From Sinorhizobium sp. B11 (lineage in GTDB: Bacteria; Pseudomonadota; Alphaproteobacteria; Rhizobiales; Rhizobiaceae), in contig CP091034.1 in the NCBI GenBank assembly GCA_039725955.1, positions 4,150,001 through 4,214,000 of the forward strand: a stretch of DNA of 64,000 nt, in the 5' to 3' direction. This document shows, piece after piece, positions 9,357 through 17,163 of the stretch. The notes beneath the pieces are model-generated. The model had not been told where the DNA came from. It saw only the letters and a list, made by a program, of their open reading frames with translations, and searched no databases. The position numbers were made by a program, and so were the translations under genes. The stretch's first letter is position 1. Every line of letters begins with the position of its first letter.

Positions 9357-10631
9357 TCAATTCTTATCCAGACCGTAGCAGGAATGCAAAGTTCTGACAG
9401 CGAGTTCTGCGTAAGGACCGTCGATCAGGATCGAAATCTTGATCTCCGAAGTTGTAATTGCCTTGATGTTGATGCCTTTTTCGGCAAGTGCCCGGAAGGC
9501 GGTCGCCGCAACACCCGCATGGCTGCGCATGCCGATGCCGATGACCGAGACCTTCACCAGCCCCGATTCGCTCTGTGCAACGTCGTAGCCGATCTTCGCC
9601 TTGTTGTCGGAGAGGACCTTGATGGCCTTCTCGACATCTCCCGAGGGAACGGTGAAGGTCATGTCCGTCTTCGAACCATCTTCAGAGATGTTCTGAACGA
9701 TCATATCGACGTTGATGTGGCTTTCGGCAAGCGGACCGAAGATCGCGGCGGAAACGCCTGGCCGGTCGGCAAGACGGCGAAGCGAGATCTGAGCCTCATC
9801 CTTGGCATAGGCGATGCCGGTGACTACTTCCTGTTCCACGATTTCATCCTCGTCACAAATCAGCGTTCCGGGCGGGTTCAAGAGGTCACCCATGCCCGGA
9901 GCATCGGGATCCTCGAAAGACGAACGCACAAAGGTGCGTACCTTGTGCACCATGGCAAGCTCCACCGAGCGCACCTGGAGAACCTTGGCACCGAGAGACG
10001 CCATTTCCAGCATTTCTTCGAAGGCGATCTTCTTCAGGCGCCGGGCCTTGGGCTCGATGCGCGGATCGGTCGTGTAGACGCCGTCGACGTCGGTATAGAT
10101 GTCGCAGCGGTCGGCCTTCACTGCGGCCGCGATCGCCACTGCCGACGTGTCCGATCCGCCGCGCCCGAGCGTCGAAATGCGGTTATCGGGGCCAAGCCCC
10201 TGGAAGCCGGCAACGACCGCGACCTGACCCTCGCCCATGCGCTTGATGATATCGGTGCCGTCGATCTCCATGATGCGCGCGGCGCCGTGCGCGTTGTCTG
10301 TGCGGATCGGAATCTGCCAGCCCTGCCAGGAACGGGCATTGATGCCCATGCTCTGCAGAGCGATCGCCAGAAGGCCTGACGTGACCTGTTCGCCTGAGGC
10401 GACCACGGCGTCATATTCGCGTGCGTCGTAGAAAGGCGAGTTGGCGCCGATCACCTTCGGCGTGCCTTGCACCCAGCCAACCAACTCATTGGTCTTGCCG
10501 GACATGGCGGAAACGACGACTGCCACTTCATGGCCGGCGTCGACTTCACGTTTCACATGGCGGGCAACGTTCTTGATGCGGTCCAGATCAGCGACGGAGG
10601 TTCCGCCGAATTTCATAACGATGCGTGCCAT
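9357..10631 (-). CDS. lysC: Aspartate kinase
   Basis: Phosphorylates L-aspartate to begin the lysine, threonine, methionine and diaminopimelate pathway. The protein opens with the family signature KFGGTSVAD, has the amino-acid-kinase fold with VVSAMSGKTNEL and GRGGSDTSAVA, and ends in two ACT domains (from about 260), the usual site of feedback inhibition by lysine and threonine. At 424 residues it is the normal length for a monofunctional, co-translated alpha/beta-type enzyme. AGAGG precedes the ATG. No lysine riboswitch is recognisable in the upstream region. The diaminopimelate product route also involves lysA, which is 37 kb away in this window. Confidence 0.97.
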   Translation of the reverse strand: MARIVMKFGGTSVADLDRIKNVARHVKREVDAGHEVAVVVSAMSGKTNELVGWVQGTPKVIGANSPFYDAREYDAVVASGEQVTSGLLAIALQSMGINARSWQGWQIPIRTDNAHGAARIMEIDGTDIIKRMGEGQVAVVAGFQGLGPDNRISTLGRGGSDTSAVAIAAAVKADRCDIYTDVDGVYTTDPRIEPKARRLKKIAFEEMLEMASLGAKVLQVRSVELAMVHKVRTFVRSSFEDPDAPGMGDLLNPPGTLICDEDEIVEQEVVTGIAYAKDEAQISLRRLADRPGVSAAIFGPLAESHINVDMIVQNISEDGSKTDMTFTVPSGDVEKAIKVLSDNKAKIGYDVAQSESGLVKVSVIGIGMRSHAGVAATAFRALAEKGINIKAITTSEIKISILIDGPYAELAVRTLHSCYGLDKN

Positions 10632-11034
10632 AAGCCTCTACCACGACCCGCGCGCGAGTGCCGGAAACGGGATTTGCTTCTCCGGTACGCCACGCGTTCA
10701 CAAACCGCCGGGAGACGCATTGCCCTCCCGGGCATCAGAAACCCCCGGCTGCCAAATGGCCGAAGAGCCCGGAAATACTGGTTTCTGGAACGCTTCTAGC
10801 CTCGCCAACCAAGGACGAAAGTTGGCGCGTCTCTTAGCGAGTTTGGCAAGGGGTGGCAAGGGCGGGGAAAGGGTGAAGTGGAGACGGCAGGAGTTCGCCG
10901 GAAACGGTCCGCGCCGCCCCTGAAAAACATCCCTCTCACCATACCCGTCGAACCGGAACACGAAGGCGATTGAACTTAGTGGTCGGAAATGCGTTTAAAC
11001 AGCAATAGATACGTCAAGAAAGCTGGTGAGCAGA
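10632..11034. other. Intergenic region between lysC and the BA14K gene
   Basis: About 400 bases without a supported gene, lying between divergent lysC and the BA14K gene, so it must hold both promoters. A plausible promoter for the rightward gene is TTGAAC at 10970-10975 with TTTAAA at 10994-10999 (18-base spacer). On the lysC side I recognise only the AGAGG ribosome-binding site. The minus-strand frame 10698-10961 lacks family features and looks like a GC-rich shadow. Confidence 0.4.
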
Positions 11035-11520
11035 ATGAGAAGATTAGCGATAATTGCACTGTCGATAGCAACCGCATTCTCCGGAATGCCCGCTTGGGCG
11101 GGGCCGGCCTATACGGCAAACCCTGTCCAGTCGGCAGTGCAACCCCAAGCCGCCGGCGACCAGGCCGAGCTTCTTCAGGTGGGCTGCAACAACTTCACGA
11201 AATGCCCTCGTTATAATCAAGGTTGGGGCCGCAATTACCGCTATTCGGACCGTTATCGCTATGATCGCGGATGGGACAGGGACCGCCGCTATTATGGCGA
11301 CCGCTACTACCGCGACCGGTATTATCGGCACCATGACAACACCGGCGCCATAATCGGGGGCTTGGCCGCCGGCGCAATCATCGGTGGCATTATAGCCTCG
11401 CAGCCGCGCGTGCAGACGGGCAATTCGCATGCCGATTACTGCTACAGCCGCTATCGCTCATACCGCGCGTATGACAATACGTACCAGCCCACATACGGCC
11501 CGCGCCGTCAGTGCCGCTGA
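11035..11520 (+). CDS. BA14K family secreted protein
   Basis: Small exported protein of the BA14K family, first known as a Brucella immunoreactive, lectin-like antigen. It has an N-terminal signal peptide (MRRLAIIALSIA...AWAGPAYT, cleavage near residue 23), then a Tyr/Arg/Asp-rich low-complexity segment (about 60-105). A glycine-rich hydrophobic stretch, GAIIGGLAAGAIIGGII, could span a membrane. The C-terminal BA14K motif HADYCYSRYRSYRAYDNTY follows. The ATG at 11035 has GGTGAG upstream; a GTG three codons earlier is an alternative start. A strong terminator follows 21 bases after the stop codon. Members are common in multiple copies in rhizobia; the physiological role is unclear. Confidence 0.88.
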   Translation: MRRLAIIALSIATAFSGMPAWAGPAYTANPVQSAVQPQAAGDQAELLQVGCNNFTKCPRYNQGWGRNYRYSDRYRYDRGWDRDRRYYGDRYYRDRYYRHHDNTGAIIGGLAAGAIIGGIIASQPRVQTGNSHADYCYSRYRSYRAYDNTYQPTYGPRRQCR

Positions 11521-11541
11521 ATCTGCATGACCTTTGATACG

Positions 11542-11567
11542 AACCCCGCGAAGACGCGGGGTTTTTT
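11542..11567 (+). terminator. Intrinsic terminator of the BA14K gene
   Basis: A textbook rho-independent terminator: AACCCCGCG, tetraloop AAGA, CGCGGGGTT, then a run of T residues. It starts 21 bases after the stop codon. Confidence 0.92.
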
Positions 11568-11687
11568 AATGTCTTGAAGCTCGCTCGTTTTGTTAAGGTG
11601 TATACCAAGCTTCCGGTGCGGCTTGAGCGCCCTTGACTTATCGTACCGATCATCCGACTTCACTGACAGGACATGAAGGAGCGGCAG

Positions 11688-12434
11688 ATGAACGAAGCGG
11701 CCAAAACAACAATCGACCAGAGCGAAGTCGATCGCTTTTCCGCCATGGCAGCCGAGTGGTGGAGCCCGACCGGCAAGTTCAAGCCGCTGCACAAGTTCAA
11801 TCCTGTTCGCCTGGCCTATATCCGCGACAGGGCAGCGGAGAATTTCTCTCGCAATCCGAAGAGCGCCAAACCGCTTGAAGGCCTGCGCGTGCTCGATATC
11901 GGCTGTGGTGGCGGCCTTCTGTCGGAGCCGGTTGCCCGCATGGGGGCCGAAGTAGTCGGCGCGGACCCCTCCGAAAAAAACATCGGCATCGCTTCAACCC
12001 ATGCCAAGGCATCGGGTGTTACGGTCGATTATCGCGCCGTCACCGCCGAGCAGCTCGCCGAGGCCGGTGAGGCCTTCGATATCGTGCTCAACATGGAAGT
12101 GGTGGAGCATGTGGCTGATGTCGAGCTTTTCATGAATACCTGCGCCGGCATGGTCCGGCCGGGCGGCCTGATGTTCGTCGCCACCATCAACCGCACCATG
12201 AAGGCGGCCGCGCTTGCCATTTTTGCCGCCGAAAATGTCCTGCGCTGGCTGCCGCGCGGCACGCATCAATATGAAAAGCTGGTGCGCCCCGAAGAGCTGG
12301 AAAAACCGCTCGTCGCAAACGGCCTCGAAATCATCGACCGCACAGGCGTCTTCTTCAATCCGCTGGCAAACCAGTGGAAACTGTCGAAGGACATGGATGT
12401 GAACTACATGCTGCTGGCAAAGCGGCCGGCTTGA
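11688..12434 (+). CDS. ubiG: Ubiquinone biosynthesis O-methyltransferase UbiG
   Basis: SAM-dependent O-methyltransferase catalysing both O-methylation steps of ubiquinone synthesis, acting at the inner membrane. The 248-residue protein has the UbiG N-terminus (VDRFSAMAAEWWSPTGKFKPLH), SAM motif VLDIGCGGGLLSEP and downstream VVEHVADV. The ATG at 11688 is chosen because AAGGAG lies 6 bases before it; the in-frame ATG at 11673 lacks such a site and would add five residues. It stands alone on the plus strand and converges with the DUF3291 gene, 10 bases away. Confidence 0.95.
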   Translation: MNEAAKTTIDQSEVDRFSAMAAEWWSPTGKFKPLHKFNPVRLAYIRDRAAENFSRNPKSAKPLEGLRVLDIGCGGGLLSEPVARMGAEVVGADPSEKNIGIASTHAKASGVTVDYRAVTAEQLAEAGEAFDIVLNMEVVEHVADVELFMNTCAGMVRPGGLMFVATINRTMKAAALAIFAAENVLRWLPRGTHQYEKLVRPEELEKPLVANGLEIIDRTGVFFNPLANQWKLSKDMDVNYMLLAKRPA

Positions 12435-12444
12435 TCGCGACGGT

Positions 12445-13023
12445 CTAGACCTTCAAATTTTGGACGAAAGCGAGCAGATCCTTCTGCGTCTCGGCATTGC
12501 GCGCGGCAATCTCTTTGACGTGGTCGCGATCGATCACAATTTCCGCCCCGTCAGGCCCATAGGGCTGTTTGAAGTTGAAGGCCTTCGGGCTTGCGCCGTG
12601 GTCGGCAAGATATTCGAGACGCTCCACACCTTCCTGCCAGTCCGGCCGATGATAGGATGAAACCCACCAGAGGACGAGCGGCGGCCAAGTCTGCTTCACA
12701 TTCCAGTTGCGGGCATGTTTCAGGGCGTCCGCATGAACACCATTATAGGTGAAAGCCATCAGAGACTCGATATCAGACCATAATGACAGGGAAGATGGCG
12801 CGGAAGTGAAGCCACTTCCCTCGATGTAACGCGGAAAAACCTGCGGCCCCCAGCTTCTGGGGCCGGGATATCCGGGATAGCCTGAGCGGCCAATGAAGCC
12901 GCACGCCCGGGCGGCAGCTTCGAAATTCGGAGGTTCACGAAGAACGAAGCCTTCGACGGCCCTGCTGTCAGAAGGTGCGACATGCAGGCCGAAATTATAG
13001 AAGGCCAGCCGCGCAGTCTCCAT
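12445..13023 (-). CDS. DUF3291 domain-containing protein
   Basis: A 192-residue cytoplasmic protein of the DUF3291 family, related in fold to small heme/antibiotic-monooxygenase-like barrels, function unknown. The family hallmark is visible: WSDIESLMAFTYNGVHADALKHARNW, followed by a Trp-rich segment (TWPPLVLWWVSSYHRPDW) and a proline/phenylalanine pattern near the end. It begins one base after the DUF1178 stop codon, so it is almost certainly the last gene of the comF-grxC-nitrilase-DUF1178-DUF3291 unit. No signal peptide or membrane segment is seen. Confidence 0.85.
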   Translation of the reverse strand: METARLAFYNFGLHVAPSDSRAVEGFVLREPPNFEAAARACGFIGRSGYPGYPGPRSWGPQVFPRYIEGSGFTSAPSSLSLWSDIESLMAFTYNGVHADALKHARNWNVKQTWPPLVLWWVSSYHRPDWQEGVERLEYLADHGASPKAFNFKQPYGPDGAEIVIDRDHVKEIAARNAETQKDLLAFVQNLKV

Positions 13024-13024
13024 A

Positions 13025-13453
13025 TCAGTTCACGTCTTCAGGCAGGATCGGCAGGGCAGCAATCTCGATACCCTCTTCCACCAGCGACTGCGCTTCATCG
13101 GGTGTCGCCTGGCCGATAATGCCGCGAGCATCCGCCTCGCCGTAATGGATCTTGCGGGCCTCTTCGGGAAAACGCGTCCCGACATCCTCCGAATTCGCCT
13201 TGACCGCTGCAACCGCTTCCTTGAGCTTCAGAAAGGCTTCGCGGCGAGCCACGTCCATGGCAACGGACTGTATCTCGTCCTTCTTGCGTGCAGTCGAGAC
13301 CGACGGAGCCATCAGCGATTTCGAGATGGAGGCGGAATTGCAGACGGGACAGGTCAGAAACCCGCTTGCGACCTGCCGGTCGAAATCGGCGCTTTCTGAA
13401 AACCAGCCTTCGAACTCATGGGCATTCTCACAAATGAGGGAATAGCGGATCAA
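13025..13453 (-). CDS. DUF1178 family protein
   Basis: Conserved 142-residue alpha/betaproteobacterial protein of unknown function. It starts MIRYSLICENAHEFEGWF and has one zinc-knuckle-like pair, CPVC (about 35-38); the Cys of ICENAH could be a third ligand with the following His. The start codon is TTG, overlapping the nitrilase stop in a TTGA and preceded by GGAGG at good spacing, so translation is coupled to the nitrilase. The pairing of DUF1178 with a carbon-nitrogen hydrolase and glutaredoxin is common in this group of bacteria. Metal binding is an inference from the cysteines only. Confidence 0.88.
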   Translation of the reverse strand: MIRYSLICENAHEFEGWFSESADFDRQVASGFLTCPVCNSASISKSLMAPSVSTARKKDEIQSVAMDVARREAFLKLKEAVAAVKANSEDVGTRFPEEARKIHYGEADARGIIGQATPDEAQSLVEEGIEIAALPILPEDVN

Positions 13454-14307
13454 GCTGCGACGCCTCCCGAAATTCCCCCCGCAATCCTCTCGATGGAAAA
13501 CTCCCGTCCGTTCTTAAGGTTTGGAATCTTGTCATGCGCGGCCTTCACAGCCGCCGGATCGATCTCTGCCAAAATGACGGCCTCGCCAGTCGGGCCTGCC
13601 GTCGCGAGCACCTTGCCCCAGGGGTCGATGATCATGGAATGACCGAATGTCTCCCGACCGTCCTCGTGCAGGCCAGCCTGCGCTGCCGCGATGACGAAGA
13701 CGCCGTTTTCGATGGCACGCGCCCGCAGCAGGATCTCCCAATGCGCCTCTCCGGTCTGCTTCGTAAAAGCGGCCGGAACGGTCATCACTTCGGCACCGGC
13801 AACCGCCTGCGCACGGAAAAGCTGCGGGAAACGCACGTCGTAGCAGATAGTGAAACCCATCTCGGCGAAAGGCAAAGACACAACGCGCGCTTCGGACCCC
13901 GGCCGGTAGGCTGCGCTTTCGCGCCAGCTCTCGCCGTTGTCGAGATCGACGTCGAACATATGGATCTTGTCGTACCGGTTAAGGATCTTGCCGTCAGGTC
14001 CGAAGAGGAAACCGCGATTGGCCATCTTGCCGTCATCGAGCGCAATCGCCGTCGAGCCGACATGCATATAGATGCCGAGCTCAGCCGCAAGCGCCGAGCC
14101 GGTCTTGACGATGATGTCGTTGCTCTCGTCGCGCAGCACTTCTTTTGCCGCAGCCCGGTTACGCTGCAGCATGCCGGTCATTTCCGGCGTCTGCACATAG
14201 GTCGCGCCCTGCCCGGCAGCTGCTCGGACGAGGCGCGCCATCGAAACGGCATTCCGTTCCGGATCGACACCGGAACACATCTGAATGGCGGCAGCCGTGA
14301 AACTCAT
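13450..14307 (-). CDS. Carbon-nitrogen hydrolase family protein (Nit/omega-amidase-like)
   Basis: Nitrilase-superfamily amidase with the catalytic triad visible in sequence: Glu in TPEMTG, Lys in YDKIHMFD and Cys in TICYDVRFP. The closest functional group is the Nit1/Nit2 branch, which acts on deaminated glutathione or omega-amides such as alpha-ketoglutaramate. Its position directly after a glutaredoxin gene fits a deaminated-glutathione amidase, but substrate cannot be read from sequence alone. It has 285 residues, starts at ATG 9 bases after grxC, and its stop codon overlaps the TTG start of the DUF1178 gene. Confidence 0.9.
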   Translation of the reverse strand: MSFTAAAIQMCSGVDPERNAVSMARLVRAAAGQGATYVQTPEMTGMLQRNRAAAKEVLRDESNDIIVKTGSALAAELGIYMHVGSTAIALDDGKMANRGFLFGPDGKILNRYDKIHMFDVDLDNGESWRESAAYRPGSEARVVSLPFAEMGFTICYDVRFPQLFRAQAVAGAEVMTVPAAFTKQTGEAHWEILLRARAIENGVFVIAAAQAGLHEDGRETFGHSMIIDPWGKVLATAGPTGEAVILAEIDPAAVKAAHDKIPNLKNGREFSIERIAGGISGGVAA

Positions 14308-14316
14308 CGCTCTTCC

Positions 14317-14574
14317 TCAGGCTGCCAGCAGCGGATCGAGCTTGCCTGCCCGATCGAGCGCGTAGAGATCATCGCAACCGCCGACATGCATGCTGCCGAC
14401 GAAAATCTGCGGAAAGGTCGTGCGGCCGTTCGACTTGCCAAGCATTTCCTGGCGAAGCTCGGGCGAGAAGGTCGCGTCATGTTCGACATAGTCGACGCCC
14501 TTCTCTTCAAGAAGAGATTTGGCGCGTGCACAATAGCCACAGAATTGGCGCGTATAGATGGTAACGGGTACCAT
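14317..14574 (-). CDS. grxC: Glutaredoxin 3
   Basis: Small thiol-disulfide oxidoreductase reduced by glutathione, used for ribonucleotide reductase and protein deglutathionylation. The 85-residue protein has active site CGYC (in TRQFCGYCARAK) in place of the classic CPYC, then the cis-proline TTFPQIFV and the glutathione-binding GGCDDL. The ATG at 14574 is used because GGAGAG precedes it and the mature family length results; the longer frame from 14610 has an unrelated leader. It lies 32 bases after comF and 9 before the nitrilase. Confidence 0.95.
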   Translation of the reverse strand: MVPVTIYTRQFCGYCARAKSLLEEKGVDYVEHDATFSPELRQEMLGKSNGRTTFPQIFVGSMHVGGCDDLYALDRAGKLDPLLAA

Positions 14575-14606
14575 GAAGCTCTCCAGACAGTGCTGTTTTC
14601 TTTCTG

Positions 14607-15383
14607 TCATATAGTTTCTGCGATAGCCCTTGCAAAGGTCAAAACCGTTATATCGGAGGCCCCCGCCTTGCGCAGCGCGCGCGTTGCCGCACCAACTGTC
14701 GCTCCTGTCGTAAAGACGTCGTCGACAAGCACGATGCGTTTTCCGAAGACATCGCTTTCCCTGCCCGCGGCAACTGCAAAAGCGCCACGGACATTGTCTT
14801 CGCGCGCCCGCAAGCCAAGACCGACCTGCTGGCTGGTCCGCTTCACACGCAGGAGGGTTGCCGGCAATAGCGGCTTTCCGGCAAGCCCCGCCAAATGTCG
14901 GGCAAGCTCTGCGGCCTGGTTGAATTTGCGCGAGACCATGCGGCTGCGATGAAGGGGAACCGGAATGACGGCGTCGCAGCGTTCGACCATGCCGTCCGAG
15001 GCGCGCAGCATCCAGGCGGCCATCATCGGTGCGAGATCCGTACGATCGCGGTATTTCAGACCATGGACCAAGGTTCGAACGGCGTGATCGAGGGTGGCTG
15101 CTGAACGCAGTCGATCGAAGGGAGGTGGATTGGCGATCGCTTCGGCACTCAGGATGCCGGCGCCGAGATCATGAGAAAAGGGAAGGCCGAGAACCTCGCA
15201 ATAAGGGCGCTCGATGAAGCGGACCTCGGACCAGCATTTGGCACAGAGCCCGCGGTGACCGCCTGTCGAAACACCACAAGCCGCGCAGGCCGGCGGATAG
15301 ACAAGATCGGCAAGCGTCGAAAACGGCCGCAGAAACTGCGCCCATATCCGCACCGCCTCACTTTTCATCTCGATCGTCCCCAT
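14607..15383 (-). CDS. comF: ComF family protein (phosphoribosyltransferase-like)
   Basis: ComF-family protein with an N-terminal zinc-finger-like cluster (CAACGVSTGGHRGLCAKCW) and a C-terminal phosphoribosyltransferase fold ending in the PRPP-binding motif VLVDDVFTTGAT. In naturally competent bacteria ComF handles incoming single-stranded DNA. Most rhizobia keep the gene without a known competence role, and no other com gene is present here. The start is uncertain: ATG at 15383 (MGTIEMKSE) or 15368 (MKSEAV), neither with a strong ribosome-binding site. The much longer open frame upstream has shadow-like composition and crosses a repeat. It is the first gene of the minus-strand unit ending with DUF3291. 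Confidence 0.88.
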   Translation of the reverse strand: MGTIEMKSEAVRIWAQFLRPFSTLADLVYPPACAACGVSTGGHRGLCAKCWSEVRFIERPYCEVLGLPFSHDLGAGILSAEAIANPPPFDRLRSAATLDHAVRTLVHGLKYRDRTDLAPMMAAWMLRASDGMVERCDAVIPVPLHRSRMVSRKFNQAAELARHLAGLAGKPLLPATLLRVKRTSQQVGLGLRAREDNVRGAFAVAAGRESDVFGKRIVLVDDVFTTGATVGAATRALRKAGASDITVLTFARAIAETI

Positions 15384-15393
15384 ATGAGGCAGA

Positions 15394-15468
15394 CTAGAGC
15401 ATGTCGCACAAAAGTGTGTAGCGGTTTTGCGAGAGTGACATGCATAAAACGAAGACCCAAAGCGTGGC
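15394..15468. repeat. Rhizobial intergenic palindromic repeat (GCATGTC type)
   Basis: Between divergent comF and a methyltransferase gene lies a sequence with inverted ends GCATGTC (15399-15405) and GACATGC (15437-15443) and inner partial complementarity (AAAA/TTTT with flanking CGCA/TGCG). A tail resembling AAAACGAAGACCCAAAGCGTGGC follows. From memory this matches a short non-coding repeat family found many times between genes in Rhizobium genomes. No second copy is seen in this window. Confidence 0.6.
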
Positions 15469-15549
15469 AGGCTGAGCTCAAGGGCCGCGAGACGCACTGG
15501 CGCGTCGCGCCAAAGGAAAATCGCCTTGCCGCCTGCCGGACGGGGGAAT

Positions 15550-16446
15550 ATGGACATCGCCATGGATATCATCTTCGACAAGGCGCAGATCGCCGCAAAC
15601 CGTCGGCGCGCGCTCGCAAACAACGACCCGAAAGCAGGCTTCCTGCTCGATATCGCCGCCGAGGAACTGGCAGACCGCCTCGCCGTCGTGGAGCGCAGCT
15701 TCGAACATGCAGTAGAACTGCACGGCACGACGGGTGCGGCCGCCCATGCGGCGATCGCGACCGGCAAGGTCGGCAGCCTCACCCGCGTGGAAAGCGACAT
15801 TCGCTATGTCGCGCCCGGTGAATCTTTTCTCGAAGCACCGCTCGAAGACGTGCCGCTCGCGCCCCAATCAGCCAATCTGGTGATTGCACCACTCAACCTG
15901 CACCTGACCAACGATACACCCGGTGTCTTCATCCAGATTCGCCGCGCGTTGAAACCGGACGGCTTGTTCCTGGCCGCCATTCCTGGCGCCGGCACGCTGC
16001 AGGAACTGCGCGAGGTGCTGCTCGCAACCGAAATCGAGATGACCGGTGGGGCAAGCCCGCGCGTCATCCCCTTCGCCGATGTGCGCGATGTCGGCGGTTT
16101 GCTGCAGCGAGCAGGCTTTGCGCTGCCCGTCATCGATGCGGAGAATTACACTGTCCGCTATGATTCACTGTTTCCGCTGATGCGTGACCTGAAAGCGATG
16201 GGCATGACGAATCCGCTGTCTGCTCGCAGCCGCAAGCCGTTGACGCGTGCCTTCTTCCTTCGCGCAGCGGAAATCTATACCGAGCGCTATTCAGACTCGG
16301 ACGGCCGTATCCGCGCAACATTTTCAGTAATCTATGTGTCTGGATGGGCACCGCATGAAAGCCAGCAGCAGCCCCTGAAACCGGGATCGGCCAAGGCAAG
16401 GCTGGCTGACGCATTGAAGGTGGAAGAGCAGAAACTGAAGCAGTGA
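15550..16446 (+). CDS. SAM-dependent methyltransferase (BioC/NDUFAF5-like)
   Basis: Class I methyltransferase of about 298 residues, related to the BioC and mitochondrial NDUFAF5 group. It begins with the family's typical phrase, IIFDKAQIAANRRRAL, and has a methyltransferase core followed by GLFLAAIPGAGTLQELREVL. The SAM loop is degenerate compared with the canonical GxGxG, as in NDUFAF5-type proteins, which hydroxylate or assist complex I assembly. The target here is unknown. ATG 15550 is chosen over 15562 because GGGGGA lies just before it. It is divergent from comF and converges with the Flp pilin gene, 15 bases apart. Confidence 0.85.
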   Translation: MDIAMDIIFDKAQIAANRRRALANNDPKAGFLLDIAAEELADRLAVVERSFEHAVELHGTTGAAAHAAIATGKVGSLTRVESDIRYVAPGESFLEAPLEDVPLAPQSANLVIAPLNLHLTNDTPGVFIQIRRALKPDGLFLAAIPGAGTLQELREVLLATEIEMTGGASPRVIPFADVRDVGGLLQRAGFALPVIDAENYTVRYDSLFPLMRDLKAMGMTNPLSARSRKPLTRAFFLRAAEIYTERYSDSDGRIRATFSVIYVSGWAPHESQQQPLKPGSAKARLADALKVEEQKLKQ

Positions 16447-16461
16447 GGCCTGACGGATAGC

Positions 16462-16629
16462 TCAGTTGATCGTCAAGTTATTCTCGACGGTATTGAACAC
16501 GCCGCGCAGGCCATCGGTGAAAACACCCAGGCCTCCAATAAGGGCAACCGCCATCAGCGCTGCGATCAATCCATATTCGATCGCCGTCGCACCGCTTCTG
16601 TCCGTCAGAAATTTCTTCAGCAAATCCAT
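16462..16629 (-). CDS. Flp family type IVb pilin (55 aa, orphan)
   Basis: A 55-codon gene encoding a complete Flp-type prepilin: MDLLKKFLTDRSGATAIEYG, then a hydrophobic helix (LIAALMAVALIGGLGVF) and a short polar tail. The G-A-T-A-I-E-Y context around the prepilin peptidase site, with the invariant Glu five residues into the mature protein, is diagnostic. Such pilins are exported by Tad machinery. No tad or cpa genes are in this window, so the assembly apparatus must lie elsewhere if the pilin is used. The next gene to its right (16699-17037) runs the same way and could be co-transcribed. Confidence 0.9.
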   Translation of the reverse strand: MDLLKKFLTDRSGATAIEYGLIAALMAVALIGGLGVFTDGLRGVFNTVENNLTIN

Positions 16630-16698
16630 CAACCCAACCCTTTTGCGCGCAAGACAGCAACGACATTCGCAAGCCCCGGCGACGGAAGCCTGATTTCC

Positions 16699-17037
16699 TC
16701 AGCAGCCGGCGCCCACGCCGTAGCCCTGGACGACACAGACAGAGCCAGGCGTATCCTGGAGCACGCTGCGGCGGATTGTATAGCGCTTGCCGTTCTCGCT
16801 CTTGGCGCCATTGTCCACCTTCGGAATGGAACCGGTGGTGATCGCGTCGAAGTCAGCCGGCGCGCTGGCAAGCACGCTCTTCTTGGAAGAATCCGCCAGC
16901 ATAGGCGTCAGGATAAGGGTCAGCGCCACGACGGCCGTACCGAACAGAAGGGCAATATTGAGCGCCCCCGTCCTGCGTGAAGCAGACGAAGAAGCGCGTT
17001 CCTTTTCGCGCACAGCTTTCCAGAAATCGTCGTCCAT
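16699..17037 (-). CDS. Uncharacterised single-pass membrane protein
   Basis: I do not recognise a named family. The 112-residue product has a charged N-terminus (MDDDFWKAVREKERASSSAS), one membrane helix (ALNIALLFGTAVVALTLILTP, about 26-46) and a C-terminal extracytoplasmic region that ends with two cysteines. That region carries the ITTGSIP phrase common in rhizobial envelope proteins. The topology prediction is N-in. It lies just upstream of the Flp pilin on the same strand, with a 69-base gap, so an accessory role for the pilin is possible but unproven. Codon use looks like the neighbours. Confidence 0.7.
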   Translation of the reverse strand: MDDDFWKAVREKERASSSASRRTGALNIALLFGTAVVALTLILTPMLADSSKKSVLASAPADFDAITTGSIPKVDNGAKSENGKRYTIRRSVLQDTPGSVCVVQGYGVGAGC

Positions 17038-17163
17038 GACGTCAAGCCCTTAAATACACACACGCCAGTTGCTTGAGTGAGGCCGATCATTGCCAGAAGG
17101 TGCTAAATGATCGATTAATATCCACAGGCGAAATCGACGTTTCGTCCCAATAATCAACAAAAG

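Noticed and set aside
7833..10379. Long plus-strand frame over ptsP and lysC (about 850 codons)
   Set aside because: It is antisense to two well-supported genes and crosses their boundary; no family signature is visible.
10698..10961. Minus frame in the lysC/BA14K gap
   Set aside because: No family content; composition is like other shadows.
10632..11034. Lysine riboswitch upstream of lysC
   Set aside because: I see no conserved lysine-riboswitch core; alphaproteobacterial lysC genes usually lack one.
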